Assembly (NCBI GenBank): GCA_910589395.1 | Contig: CAJUTL010000009.1 | Span: 1 to 64,000 of the forward strand | DNA from: an uncultured Oscillospiraceae bacterium | GTDB lineage: Bacteria > Bacillota_A > Clostridia > Oscillospirales > Acutalibacteraceae | Length of the DNA stretch: 64,000 nucleotides | Direction: 5' to 3' | Shown here: one piece after another, positions 45,560 to 53,711 of the stretch | How the letters are laid out: every line of letters begins with the position of its first letter | Numbering within the stretch: the first letter of the stretch is position 1 | Translations under genes and position numbers: made by a program | Notes under the pieces: generated by a model | The model's database searches: none | What the model saw: only the letters and a program-made list of their open reading frames with translations | What the model was told of the DNA's origin: nothing

Positions 45560-47974
45560 TCAAACCTGGAGAGATGAATCAGTAAGGTTTTTCAGTTCAG
45601 TGGCATAGCGAACGGAGGCCATGGCGTCTTTTCCGTAAAAATCAGCGCCAATGCGGTCTGCGTATTCCTGGGTCAGCACCGCGCCGCCCACCATGATTTT
45701 GCAAAAAGGCGCTTTTTCCCGTAACACAGTGATCGTTTCCTTCATATTTACCACGGTAGTAGTCATCAGAGCGCTAAGCCCCACAAGCTCCGCGTGCTCC
45801 CGCAAAACTGCTTCCAGCACAACCTCCGAGGAAACGTCTTTCCCCAAGTCAATGACATGGAACCCATAGTTTTCCAAAAGTACCTTCACAATATTTTTTC
45901 CGATATCGTGAACATCACCCTTTACCGTGGCAATTACAACGGTAAATTGAGATTTCTTCTGAGGGGCAGAGTCTTTTTGTCCCAGCTGCCGCTTGATCGC
46001 TTCAAAAGCAGCTTTTGCTGCTTCCGCACTCATTAAAAGCTGAGGCAGAAAAAGAACCTTCTTCTCAAATTTTTCTCCAACCGCGTCCAGAGCGGGCACA
46101 ATGTGAGAATTGATGAGCTCCAGTCCGTCTGTGCCGTTCCGGATCATTTTTTCCGCCGCCAGAAACGCGGCCTCCTTCAACCCTTTTTCGATCGCGGCCC
46201 CAAGCTCCTGGGGGTCCTGAGAAGGAGCTGATAGGGGAGGGGATTGCTCCGCCTGGGCGTAGGCGGCAATATAACCCATACAGCTTTTATCCAGACCGGA
46301 CAGAGCGCAGTAAGAGCGATAAACGCGCATCATCATTTCCGATTTTGGATTGAGGATCGCGGCGCTGAGTCCGCTTTGCAGCGCCATCAGGAAGAAGGAA
46401 GAGGTAATATTTTCCCGTTGCGGCAAGCCAAATGAAACATTGGAAACCCCTAAAGAGGTAAATACTCCAAGCTCACGCCGGATCAGACACAGAGCCTTCA
46501 GCGTAACCAAAGCGGCGTCCTGCTCAGCGCTGATCGCCATGGTAAGCGGGTCGATCACAATATCCTTTTTTCTGATCCCGTATTGCGTCGCTGTATCTAC
46601 AATGATTTTAGCCGCTTCCAAACGACCTTCCGCTGTTTCGGGAATACCGTCCTCTGTGATCGTAAGCCCGATCACCACACCGCCGTATTTTTTTACCAGT
46701 GGAAAAATAGCCTCCATAGAGGCGGCCTTTGCCGTTACGGAATTGACCAAGGGCTTTCCGTTATAAAGCCGCATGGCGCGTTCCATTGTTTCAGGATCGG
46801 AAGTATCAAGCTGCAAGGGGAGGGGGGAAACCGCCTGCAGCTCCTGCACCACCTCGCACATGAGCGCGGGCTCGTCAATTTCCGGGAGCCCTACATTCAC
46901 GTCCAAAACATGGGCTCCGGCATCCTGCTGGGTGATCCCTTCCTGTAAAAGATAGGGAATATCGTGCTCTCGCAGTGCCTGTTTAAACCGGGATTTTCCG
47001 GTGGGATTGATCCTTTCTCCAATGAGAACCGGTAGCGTTCCGAACTCTACCGCTCTGCTGCCGGAGGTGATCACCGTCCTGTAAGTGGGGGAAAGCGTTT
47101 GACAGGGAAGGCCTTTACATTGCCGCACCATGGCTGCAATGTGTTCGGGAGTAGTGCCACAGCAGCCGCCGACTGCCTGAGCGCCGGCCTGTACAATAGC
47201 TTCCATGTGCAGGGAAAATTCCTCAGGAGAAATTTCATAAACTGTTTTTCCGTTTTCCTCCTTTGGCAGGCCCGCATTGGGATTTACGAGAATCGGAAGA
47301 TCGGTAAAGGCCCGAAGGGATTTTGTGAAAGCTACCATTTGCTCCGGTCCCAAGCCGCAATTTAACCCAATGGCATCGGCGCCCAGACCCTCCAGCACCG
47401 CCGCCATTACGGAAAGATTGCCGCCTGTCAGCAATTTTCCGGTTTCATCAAAGGTCATGGTAACAAATACGGGCAGAGTAGAATTCTCTTTCGCGGCCAG
47501 AAGCGCGGCTTTTGCTTCGTAAATATCGGCCATGGTCTCAATTAGAATGCAGTCCGCGCCTGCTTCTGTACCAGCTGAAATCATTTCCTGAAAAATCTCC
47601 ACTGCGGCTTCAAAAGCCAAGTCGCCCAAAGGCTCCAGCAGCTTTCCGGTCGGACCGATATCCAGCGCCACCCAGCCGTGCCCTACATTGGAAACAGCCT
47701 TTTTTGCTAAAGTGATCCCCTGAAAGATCACTTCCTGTACAGAGTGGCCGGAATCCGCCAGCTTACAGCAGTTAGCACCAAAGGTATTGGATTTCAAAAT
47801 GTCCGCGCCCGCGTTCAAATAGGCGGTATGGATCTCACAGATCTTTTCGGGGAAACGCAAATTCCACAGCTCCGGCAGCTCTCCCGGCAGCAGCCCCTGG
47901 GCCTGCAAAAGGCTGCCCATGGCGCCGTCAAAAAAAAGCAGCTCTTTTCCAAGCTTTTCTCGAAGATCGTTCAT
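45560..47974 (-). CDS. metH: Cobalamin-dependent methionine synthase, without activation domain
   Basis: Moves a methyl group from methyl-tetrahydrofolate to homocysteine through B12. The 804-residue protein has the homocysteine domain with zinc cysteines at about 206 and 271-272 (AVGGCCGTTPEH). The pterin domain follows (about 300-560; VLIGERINPTGKSRF), then the B12 cap, then the B12 domain with DVHDIGKN (about 684-691), whose His ligates cobalt. The C-terminal AdoMet reactivation domain of longer MetH is missing and is supplied by the gene just upstream. ATG 47974 has AAAGGAG eight bases upstream. Confidence 0.95.
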   Translation of the reverse strand: MNDLREKLGKELLFFDGAMGSLLQAQGLLPGELPELWNLRFPEKICEIHTAYLNAGADILKSNTFGANCCKLADSGHSVQEVIFQGITLAKKAVSNVGHGWVALDIGPTGKLLEPLGDLAFEAAVEIFQEMISAGTEAGADCILIETMADIYEAKAALLAAKENSTLPVFVTMTFDETGKLLTGGNLSVMAAVLEGLGADAIGLNCGLGPEQMVAFTKSLRAFTDLPILVNPNAGLPKEENGKTVYEISPEEFSLHMEAIVQAGAQAVGGCCGTTPEHIAAMVRQCKGLPCQTLSPTYRTVITSGSRAVEFGTLPVLIGERINPTGKSRFKQALREHDIPYLLQEGITQQDAGAHVLDVNVGLPEIDEPALMCEVVQELQAVSPLPLQLDTSDPETMERAMRLYNGKPLVNSVTAKAASMEAIFPLVKKYGGVVIGLTITEDGIPETAEGRLEAAKIIVDTATQYGIRKKDIVIDPLTMAISAEQDAALVTLKALCLIRRELGVFTSLGVSNVSFGLPQRENITSSFFLMALQSGLSAAILNPKSEMMMRVYRSYCALSGLDKSCMGYIAAYAQAEQSPPLSAPSQDPQELGAAIEKGLKEAAFLAAEKMIRNGTDGLELINSHIVPALDAVGEKFEKKVLFLPQLLMSAEAAKAAFEAIKRQLGQKDSAPQKKSQFTVVIATVKGDVHDIGKNIVKVLLENYGFHVIDLGKDVSSEVVLEAVLREHAELVGLSALMTTTVVNMKETITVLREKAPFCKIMVGGAVLTQEYADRIGADFYGKDAMASVRYATELKNLTDSSLQV

Positions 47975-47976
47975 AG

Positions 47977-48609
47977 TCACGGCTCCTTTCTAAACGGACA
48001 GGACGGTAAATTACAGGTCATACATTTTCCCACATGGCAGAGGGAAGGATCAGGAGAAAGCCCGATCACCGCAGTAATGGACTTAAACGGCACCATCAGG
48101 CAGCTGTCGGTCAGGCTTACGCCGATTTTTTTGGGGAGCTCCAAAACCGCGAAAAGAAATCGCTGGTACTCCAGAGAAAAATCTCCGTAGCCAGGGCTGT
48201 ACCTGGGCCTGAGATACAATCCCCGTTCTGCGGCAAGCCGCTCTAACTCCAGCTGCGCCTGATCGGCGCATTCTTCTGTGTAGGCGGCGGCACAGGCCTG
48301 CAGAACAGGTACAAAAGACAGCTCGGAAACACTATACCGGCGAATCAAAAAATCCACCTCAGGGCCTAGAGTCATCGCAAACAAAAAGGCTTCTTTACAG
48401 CCCTGTAAATGACGGCACAGGTTTCGGCTGAAAATTTGTGTTTGGCCGATCGTGACAGAATCTGTTTCCGCACAGATGGGGAAAAGGAGAAAAGTCGATC
48501 GAAGCCGTGCAGCGGCTTCGATCTCCCGCTGTGCGCGCGCAATGCTTTCGTCCAGCTTCTCCGTACCTTCCTGTGCTCCCAAATACCGCAGGATCTCTTT
48601 TTTATTCAT
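47977..48609 (-). CDS. Stand-alone methionine synthase activation domain
   Basis: A 210-residue protein matching the AdoMet-binding reactivation domain of MetH, which re-methylates oxidised cob(II)alamin. RPRYSPGYGDFSLEYQ is the SAM-binding block and SLTDSCLMVPFKSITAVIG the second signature. The cysteine-rich end (CHVGKCMTCNLPSCPF) is not part of the textbook domain and may hold a metal or Fe-S cluster. It sits between metF and metH. The start is uncertain: ATG 48609 lacks a good ribosome site, and a GTG four codons upstream is possible. Confidence 0.85.
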   Translation of the reverse strand: MNKKEILRYLGAQEGTEKLDESIARAQREIEAAARLRSTFLLFPICAETDSVTIGQTQIFSRNLCRHLQGCKEAFLFAMTLGPEVDFLIRRYSVSELSFVPVLQACAAAYTEECADQAQLELERLAAERGLYLRPRYSPGYGDFSLEYQRFLFAVLELPKKIGVSLTDSCLMVPFKSITAVIGLSPDPSLCHVGKCMTCNLPSCPFRKEP

Positions 48610-48635
48610 AGCTTGAATCACGCTTTCACACAGTG

Positions 48636-49502
48636 TCAGGAGGAAGTCAGGATATGGCTCAAATTCTGAAAAATCTTTTCCGCGGTTTCCGGACGATTCA
48701 TGGTATACAGATGAATATATTTCACCCCATTGGCGATCAGGTCAATGATCTGCTCTGTGGCATAGGCCACTCCGGCCTGTTCCATAGCCGCGGGGTCTTC
48801 GGAAAATTTATCAGCAATCGCCTTAAAGCGGGGAGGAAGCACTGTGTTGGACAGCTCACAGCTGCGCTTGATCTGCCGGGCGTTGATGACCGGCATAATG
48901 CCGGGGATCACCGGAACTGTAATACCCGCCGCCAATACGCGGTAAAGAAAATTGTAGTACACATTGTTGTCAAAAAACATCTGCGTTGTAAGGAAATCAC
49001 AGCCTGCGTCCACTTTTTCCTTCAAAAACGCAATATCCTTTTCCTTGTGCTCGCATTCCACATGCCCTTCCGGGTAGCAGGCCCCGCCAATGCAGAAATC
49101 GCCTTGAGAACGGATCTCCCGAATCAATTCAACTGCATAGGAATAATCGCCATCTCCTGTAAAGTCCTTTGGCTTGTCTCCACGCAGAGCAAGAATGTTC
49201 TCAATTCCATTCTGTTTCATTTCTGAAAGTCGGTTTTTGATCTCTTCCCGGCGAGAGCCGCAGCAGGTCAGATGTGCAAGCGCCGGCGTATTCATTTCTT
49301 TTTGGATATGCGCGGCAACCTCCACTGTCTTTTTGGAGGTGCTGCCGCCGGCTCCGTAGGTCACGCTGATAAAGTCAGCGCCCATTTCACAAATTCGATC
49401 CGCTACCTGAAGCACGTTGTCAAATCCGTTTTCCTTTTTCGGGGGAAAGATCTCACAGGAAAAAGTGACTTTCTTTTGAGCCAGGAGCTCTTTGATTTTC
49501 AT
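48636..49502 (-). CDS. metF: Methylenetetrahydrofolate reductase
   Basis: Reduces methylene-THF to methyl-THF, the methyl donor for MetH. The 288-residue protein has the TIM barrel with FSCEIFPPKK at the start, FISVTYGAGGSTSKKTVE, and LALRGDKPKDF for FAD and folate binding. Length is short, as is usual for bacterial MetF. ATG 49502 is conventional but its ribosome site is weak; a TTG eight codons upstream is an alternative. It is first of metF-activation domain-metH, preceded by a structured leader. Confidence 0.93.
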   Translation of the reverse strand: MKIKELLAQKKVTFSCEIFPPKKENGFDNVLQVADRICEMGADFISVTYGAGGSTSKKTVEVAAHIQKEMNTPALAHLTCCGSRREEIKNRLSEMKQNGIENILALRGDKPKDFTGDGDYSYAVELIREIRSQGDFCIGGACYPEGHVECEHKEKDIAFLKEKVDAGCDFLTTQMFFDNNVYYNFLYRVLAAGITVPVIPGIMPVINARQIKRSCELSNTVLPPRFKAIADKFSEDPAAMEQAGVAYATEQIIDLIANGVKYIHLYTMNRPETAEKIFQNLSHILTSS

Positions 49503-49592
49503 AAGCCCAAATTCATTCCTTTCCAAGCGCAGTTCTCTTCACAATATTTTGAGAAACACCTGTTGCGCATTGATAACAAAACCCATGCGGAT

Positions 49593-49666
49593 ATGATACC
49601 ATAAGCACTGAAGGTGCGTTGGTATCATGTGCCGATTGCCCATTGTGCAAAGCACAAACTGGGCAA
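49593..49666 (-). other. Structured leader of the metF operon
   Basis: Two hairpins lie between the promoter and metF: ATGATACCA (49593-49601) with TGGTATCAT (49620-49628), and TTGCCCA-TTGTGC (49636-49648) with GCACAA-ac-TGGGCAA (49652-49666). Neither is followed by a T run on the minus strand. I compared the leader with the S-box core by eye and found no match, so this is not a SAM-I riboswitch that I can recognise. Confidence 0.5.
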
Positions 49667-49707
49667 GGCGATTTTAATTTCATAATGTCCACACGCCCTT
49701 TGCGGAT

Positions 49708-49736
49708 ATTATAGCATGCCTGAAAGCTTTTTGAAA
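49708..49736 (-). promoter_or_regulatory. Extended -10 promoter of metF
   Basis: On the minus strand TGCTATAAT (-10 at 49708-49713) has the TGn extension. The -35 position, TTTCAA at 49731-49736, is weak. Confidence 0.6.
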
Positions 49737-49827
49737 GGGATTTGTTGTACCTCCGAAAATCAGAAAAGGAATGAAGCGGCCGTTCTTTACGTATATCTTT
49801 TTCAAAAAAGAGCAGGGAGAAGGCAGT

Positions 49828-50589
49828 ATGGGAAAAAAATTTGTGTTTTTGTTGCTGTTTTGTGCTTCTATCGCCTTATTTGCCATGCAGACAATGCAGG
49901 CCTTCGGGATCGTTCATTTTCATGCGGAGCTTTTCAAGAAAAAAGGAACCATCGTTCTCGACGCCGGGCACGGAGGGGAAGACGGAGGAGCGGTGGGGGT
50001 CAATCAAAAGCTGGAAAAGGATATCAATCTCTCGATTGTTTTGGAATTGGAAAAATATCTGAAGCAGAATAATTTCGAGGTTATTATGATCCGTTCCGGC
50101 GATTATTCTGTGGGAGATCAAAGCCTTTCCACCATTTCAGAGCGAAAGAAATCCGATACGAAAAACCGGCTGCAAACGATAGAAGAAGCCGGGGAGTGCA
50201 TCTTTATCAGTATTCATCAAAATCATTTTTCGGAAAGCAAATATGATGGCGCTCAGGTCTTTTACTCCGGAAACCGGGAGGAAAGCGCTGTGCTCGCCGA
50301 AGCGATCCGCCAAAATATCGTTTCTTCCTTGCAGCCGGAAAACCACAGGGAAAATAAACAGGCGGAAAAAAGCATTTACCTGCTGTACCATTGCCAGGTG
50401 CCTGCGGTGCTAGTGGAATGCGGGTTTCTTTCCAACCCTGCCGAAGCTGAAAAACTGAGCCAGGAAAGCTATCAAAAGGATATGGCTGCGGCAATTTATA
50501 ACGGTCTGATCGATTATTTGCAGGCAAATCAGAAAAGCGAAGCTGAAAGTCTTGCCGCCTCTGACCCCTCCTCAAGCTTTGCAAATTAG
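49828..50589 (+). CDS. cwlD: N-acetylmuramoyl-L-alanine amidase, CwlD-like
   Basis: A 253-residue zinc amidase (Amidase_3) that cuts stem peptides from peptidoglycan. A hydrophobic N-terminal segment (FVFLLLFCASIALFAM) is a signal or anchor. LDAGHGGEDGG at 44-54 gives the first zinc His, SIHQNHF the second, and VECGFLSNPAEAEKL the catalytic Glu. Length and lack of extra domains fit CwlD, which makes muramic-lactam in spore cortex, but a vegetative amidase is not excluded. ATG 49828 has GGGAGAAGG five bases upstream. Confidence 0.85.
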   Translation: MGKKFVFLLLFCASIALFAMQTMQAFGIVHFHAELFKKKGTIVLDAGHGGEDGGAVGVNQKLEKDINLSIVLELEKYLKQNNFEVIMIRSGDYSVGDQSLSTISERKKSDTKNRLQTIEEAGECIFISIHQNHFSESKYDGAQVFYSGNREESAVLAEAIRQNIVSSLQPENHRENKQAEKSIYLLYHCQVPAVLVECGFLSNPAEAEKLSQESYQKDMAAAIYNGLIDYLQANQKSEAESLAASDPSSSFAN

Positions 50590-50607
50590 AGAAAAGCATG
50601 ATATACT
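50579..50607 (+). promoter_or_regulatory. Sigma-A promoter for radA
   Basis: TTGCAA (50579-50584), 17 bases and TATACT (50602-50607) overlap the end of the amidase gene. Transcription from it favours ATG 50646 as the radA start. Confidence 0.65.
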
Positions 50608-50645
50608 AAATGCCAGAGCTTGAGAGAAAGGCACGGTATATCGCT

Positions 50646-52019
50646 ATGGCAGGAAAAAGCAAGGTCGTGTATCAATGTACGGAATGCGGTTATGAATATC
50701 CCAAATGGCTGGGCCAGTGCCCTGGGTGCGGCGCATGGAGCACCATGGTAGAAACAGTGGCGGAGCCCGCGATATCGTCTAAAAGCGCTTCCGTGCGCTC
50801 AGTAGGCGCTCTTTCCAGGCCACTGCCGATCAGCGAGATCAGCACGGAAGACGAGCACCGCTACCATACCGGGTTATCTGAGTTGGACAGAGTATTGGGC
50901 GGGGGGATCGTAAAGGGCTCTTTGGTACTGATCAGCGGTGATCCCGGAATCGGAAAATCCACCATGCTGCTGCAAATTTGCGAATATCTCGGGAAAGAAC
51001 TGCGAATTCTTTATGTTTCCGGTGAGGAATCCGCCCGTCAGATCAAGCTCAGAGCCACCAGGCTGGGGGTTCACAACCCCAATCTTATGATTTTAACGCA
51101 GACAGATGTGCAGTATATCACCGAAGAGATCCGAAGCGAAAAGCCGGATCTGGTGATGATCGATTCTATCCAGACCATGAACCATACGGAGCTCAGTTCT
51201 TCACCGGGCAGCATTACCCAGGTCAGAGAATGTACCAATACCATGATGCGCTGCGCGAAATCTCTGGATATTCCCATTATCATTGTAGGCCATGTCAACA
51301 AAGACGGTGCTATTGCCGGGCCCAAGGTGCTGGAGCATATTGTAGACGCGGTTTTGTATTTTGAAGGAGACCGCCAAATGACCTACCGCATTCTGCGGGC
51401 TGTGAAAAACCGCTATGGCTCCACCAATGAGATCGGCGTGTTTGATATGGGGGAGGAAGGCCTGAAGCAGGTGGAGAATCCTTCTCAGGCAATGCTTTCC
51501 GGCAGGCCTAAAAATGCTTCCGGTACCTGTGTTACCGCTGTGATGGAGGGCTCCCGACCGATCCTGGCGGAGATCCAGGGGCTTGCAACCACTTCCGGCT
51601 TTGGGACGCCCCGTCGTATGGCCACCGGCTTTGATTATAATCGTATGGCCTTAATTTTAGCTGTACTGGAAAAGCGGGCGGGCTACTATTTTTCCAATTT
51701 AGACGCTTACCTGAATGTGGTAGGGGGGCTTCGCCTGGACGAGCCCTCGGTAGACCTTGCCGTAGCCGTGGCGTTGATTTCCAGCTTAAAAGACACCCCC
51801 GTTCGGGAAGATATTGTGGTATTTGGAGAAATCGGACTGGCCGGAGAGCTGCGCAGTGTCAACCGTGCGGAGTTGCGCATTGCGGAAGCCGCGCGGCTGG
51901 GCTTTTCACGCTGCATCATACCGTATCACAACCTGAAAAATCTATCGCATACACAGGAAATTGAAGTGATCGGCGCAAAAAATATCCGGGACGCTTATAC
52001 CGCCGCCACAGAAGCATGA
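50646..52019 (+). CDS. radA: DNA repair protein RadA
   Basis: A 457-residue helicase that extends recombination branches. Order: C4 zinc finger (Cys11, 14, 25, 28 in QCTECGYEYPKWLGQCPGC), RecA-like ATPase with GDPGIGKSTML, the RadA motif KNRYGSTNE, and a Lon-like C-terminal domain (GLRLDEPSVDLAVAVALIS). The frame is open 12 codons upstream, but the promoter -10 lies just before that point. The next gene overlaps its stop by four bases. Confidence 0.95.
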   Translation: MAGKSKVVYQCTECGYEYPKWLGQCPGCGAWSTMVETVAEPAISSKSASVRSVGALSRPLPISEISTEDEHRYHTGLSELDRVLGGGIVKGSLVLISGDPGIGKSTMLLQICEYLGKELRILYVSGEESARQIKLRATRLGVHNPNLMILTQTDVQYITEEIRSEKPDLVMIDSIQTMNHTELSSSPGSITQVRECTNTMMRCAKSLDIPIIIVGHVNKDGAIAGPKVLEHIVDAVLYFEGDRQMTYRILRAVKNRYGSTNEIGVFDMGEEGLKQVENPSQAMLSGRPKNASGTCVTAVMEGSRPILAEIQGLATTSGFGTPRRMATGFDYNRMALILAVLEKRAGYYFSNLDAYLNVVGGLRLDEPSVDLAVAVALISSLKDTPVREDIVVFGEIGLAGELRSVNRAELRIAEAARLGFSRCIIPYHNLKNLSHTQEIEVIGAKNIRDAYTAATEA

Positions 52020-52756
52020 GTAAGCTGCTGCGATGCCCCAGGCTGCCGGAGCGCCCAGTGAGGCTTGTTCTGATTTCCGGGGAATATCCAGTCTTGGGAC
52101 AACGCTTGCGAGAGCTGAAAATAGAAGTAATAGAAACAAGCTTCGACAGCAGGCTGCCGAAACCAACGGCCTTTCATCCAGATATGCAGGCGTGTCCGCT
52201 AGATCTTGAAACTTTGTTCGTTTTACGCGAAAGCAGTTTATTGAAAAAGCTTGCTTTTTATGATATTATCGCCACAGAAACCGCGGGATTCCCGCAAAGC
52301 CGCTATCCAGGTGATGTTCTGTGCAACGCTTTTGCTTGGAATGGATTTTTGGTGGGAAACATGGGTGCCATAGATAAAAAGCTTCGGAAAAAGGCCCTTC
52401 AAGCTGGGTTGCGGGAGCTGCCGGTCAGGCAGGGCTATGCGTCCTGTTCAGCGGCTTTGGTAACAGAAACCGCAGCTATGGTATCGGACCCGGGAATGGC
52501 AGAGGCTTTGGAAAAGAAAGGCTTTGAGATTTTACGGATCCGCCCGGGCTTCATTGAGCTGCCCGGCTATGATTACGGCTTTATCGGCGGCTGCTGCGGC
52601 AAGCTGGCGCCGGAGCTGCTTGCTTTTTCCGGCTCTTTGCAGAATCACCCGGATCGGGAGAGAATCTTAAAGTTCTTATCTCGCCATGGGGTGGAAACGA
52701 TCGAATTGACAAATGAAGTGCTGACCGACGTGGGCGGGATCATGCCGCTGCTGTAA
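52016..52756 (+). CDS. DUF6873 family protein (GME fold)
   Basis: A 246-residue protein of unknown function. RLVLISGEYPVLGQRL opens the domain, YASCSAALVTETAAMVSDP is a conserved centre, and YGFIGGCCGKLAPELLAFSG with paired cysteines is the strongest signature. The fold is related to amidinotransferase-like pentameric propellers by family annotation; catalytic residues are not evident to me. Start and stop codons overlap with radA (ATGA), so the two are translationally coupled. Confidence 0.8.
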   Translation: MSKLLRCPRLPERPVRLVLISGEYPVLGQRLRELKIEVIETSFDSRLPKPTAFHPDMQACPLDLETLFVLRESSLLKKLAFYDIIATETAGFPQSRYPGDVLCNAFAWNGFLVGNMGAIDKKLRKKALQAGLRELPVRQGYASCSAALVTETAAMVSDPGMAEALEKKGFEILRIRPGFIELPGYDYGFIGGCCGKLAPELLAFSGSLQNHPDRERILKFLSRHGVETIELTNEVLTDVGGIMPLL

Positions 52757-52806
52757 TCAGGCAAATGGTGTTTCAGCTTCCAGCAGCGGATATACGAGGA
52801 AATAAA

Positions 52807-53340
52807 ATGAAAATAATCTATCATGATTTATGCATTAGAAACGCAGAGGGGAAGGATTGCGAACAGCTTGCAGCTTGGTGGAATGACGGAAGTATTATGG
52901 CTCATGCCGGATTTTCCAATGGACTTGGAACGACAGCGGAAGAAATTAAAGAGCAGATCGTTAATGACAGCGATGATACAAAAAGACGACTTATGATTGA
53001 ATATCAAGGAACATCAATCGGCGAAATGAGCTTCTATGTTTATGAAGGGAAAAAGGTCGAGATCGGAATCAAAATCTGCAATTCAGCTTTTCAGGGGAAA
53101 GGTCTGGGACGAGTACTATTAAGTATGCTGATTGAAAAGCTGTTCAGTACAGGTTATGAGCTTGTTTTTTTAGATACCAACCTAAAAAATACAAGGGCGC
53201 AGCATGTCTATGAATTGCTGGGCTTCAAAAAAATTGCCATACATGAGAATTCATGGAAAAATCAGTTGGGAGAACTACAGACCTCGATTGATTATGAGCT
53301 CAGAGCGTCTGATTTTTGCAATGCCAAATCAATAGCTTAA
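52807..53340 (+). CDS. GNAT family N-acetyltransferase
   Basis: A 177-residue acetyltransferase. The acetyl-CoA pyrophosphate loop is FQGKGLGRVLLSMLIEKLF, the Q/RxxGxG/A motif A, and the later strand LVFLDTNLKNTRAQHVYELL is typical of the ribosomal-protein/antibiotic branch. The region DLCIRNAEGKDCEQLAAWWN begins the acceptor side. ATG 52807 has GAGGAAATAAA. Substrate is unknown. It is separated from DUF6873 by 50 bases. Confidence 0.88.
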   Translation: MKIIYHDLCIRNAEGKDCEQLAAWWNDGSIMAHAGFSNGLGTTAEEIKEQIVNDSDDTKRRLMIEYQGTSIGEMSFYVYEGKKVEIGIKICNSAFQGKGLGRVLLSMLIEKLFSTGYELVFLDTNLKNTRAQHVYELLGFKKIAIHENSWKNQLGELQTSIDYELRASDFCNAKSIA

Positions 53341-53521
53341 AACAAGAAAATCCAGTTTGCTAAAGGTCTGGGGGATTCTCAATCAGAGTAACATGGAAAA
53401 AGTGGTTTCGATCTTTCCGCATGGCACGGATTTGTTCCGGATTGTTTAGTAGACTCCAAGGTCAAGAACAAGATCTAAAGCAGACCTGAAGACTGTGAGA
53501 AAAGAGGCTCAAAAAAATATT
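53341..53521. other. Gap with a short protein-like remnant on the minus strand
   Basis: No gene is supported. On the minus strand 32 codons between two stops read like a protein fragment (NNPEQIRAMRKDRNHFFHVT). There is no start or ribosome site. It may be a decayed gene end. Confidence 0.25.
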
Positions 53522-53557
53522 CTCAATTATACAAAATTGATATTTTGTATAATTGAG
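53522..53557. repeat. Perfect AT-rich palindrome, 16-bp arms
   Basis: CTCAATTATACAAAAT (53522-53537), loop TGAT, and the exact reverse complement (53542-53557). Each arm contains TATAAT on one strand or the other, so the palindrome could hold divergent -10 elements and act as an operator. It ends four bases before a strong ribosome site. Confidence 0.65.
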
Positions 53558-53567
53558 GGGGGAGAAA

Positions 53568-53711
53568 ATGCAGCGGCCCTCCGGGGTGATGCACTCCCGC
53601 CGCCCAGGACGCTACTCCGTGTCTCAGCGGTCAGCCGCTACAGTTCAGCCGGTTTCCGATTACCCATCCATATTCTATTCTGCTTCCAATTTCAGTGAGG
53701 TGATTTTATGA
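53568..53711 (+). CDS. Small ORF coupled to the tyrosine recombinase
   Basis: A 47-codon frame with GGGGGGAG four bases before ATG 53568. Its TGA overlaps the recombinase ATG (ATGA), the classical sign of translational coupling. The product starts MQRPSGVMHSRRPGRYSVSQ and ends SNFSEVIL; it is basic, has no membrane segment, and I do not recognise it. It may be a leader peptide that sets recombinase expression, or it may be a chance frame whose last part is only the recombinase ribosome-site region (GAGGTGATTTT). Confidence 0.4.
   Translation: MQRPSGVMHSRRPGRYSVSQRSAATVQPVSDYPSIFYSASNFSEVIL

Noticed and set aside
49503..49720. SAM-I riboswitch before metF
   Set aside because: No GAGGGA...GCAACC-type core or matching P1 could be found; the structure is two separate hairpins.
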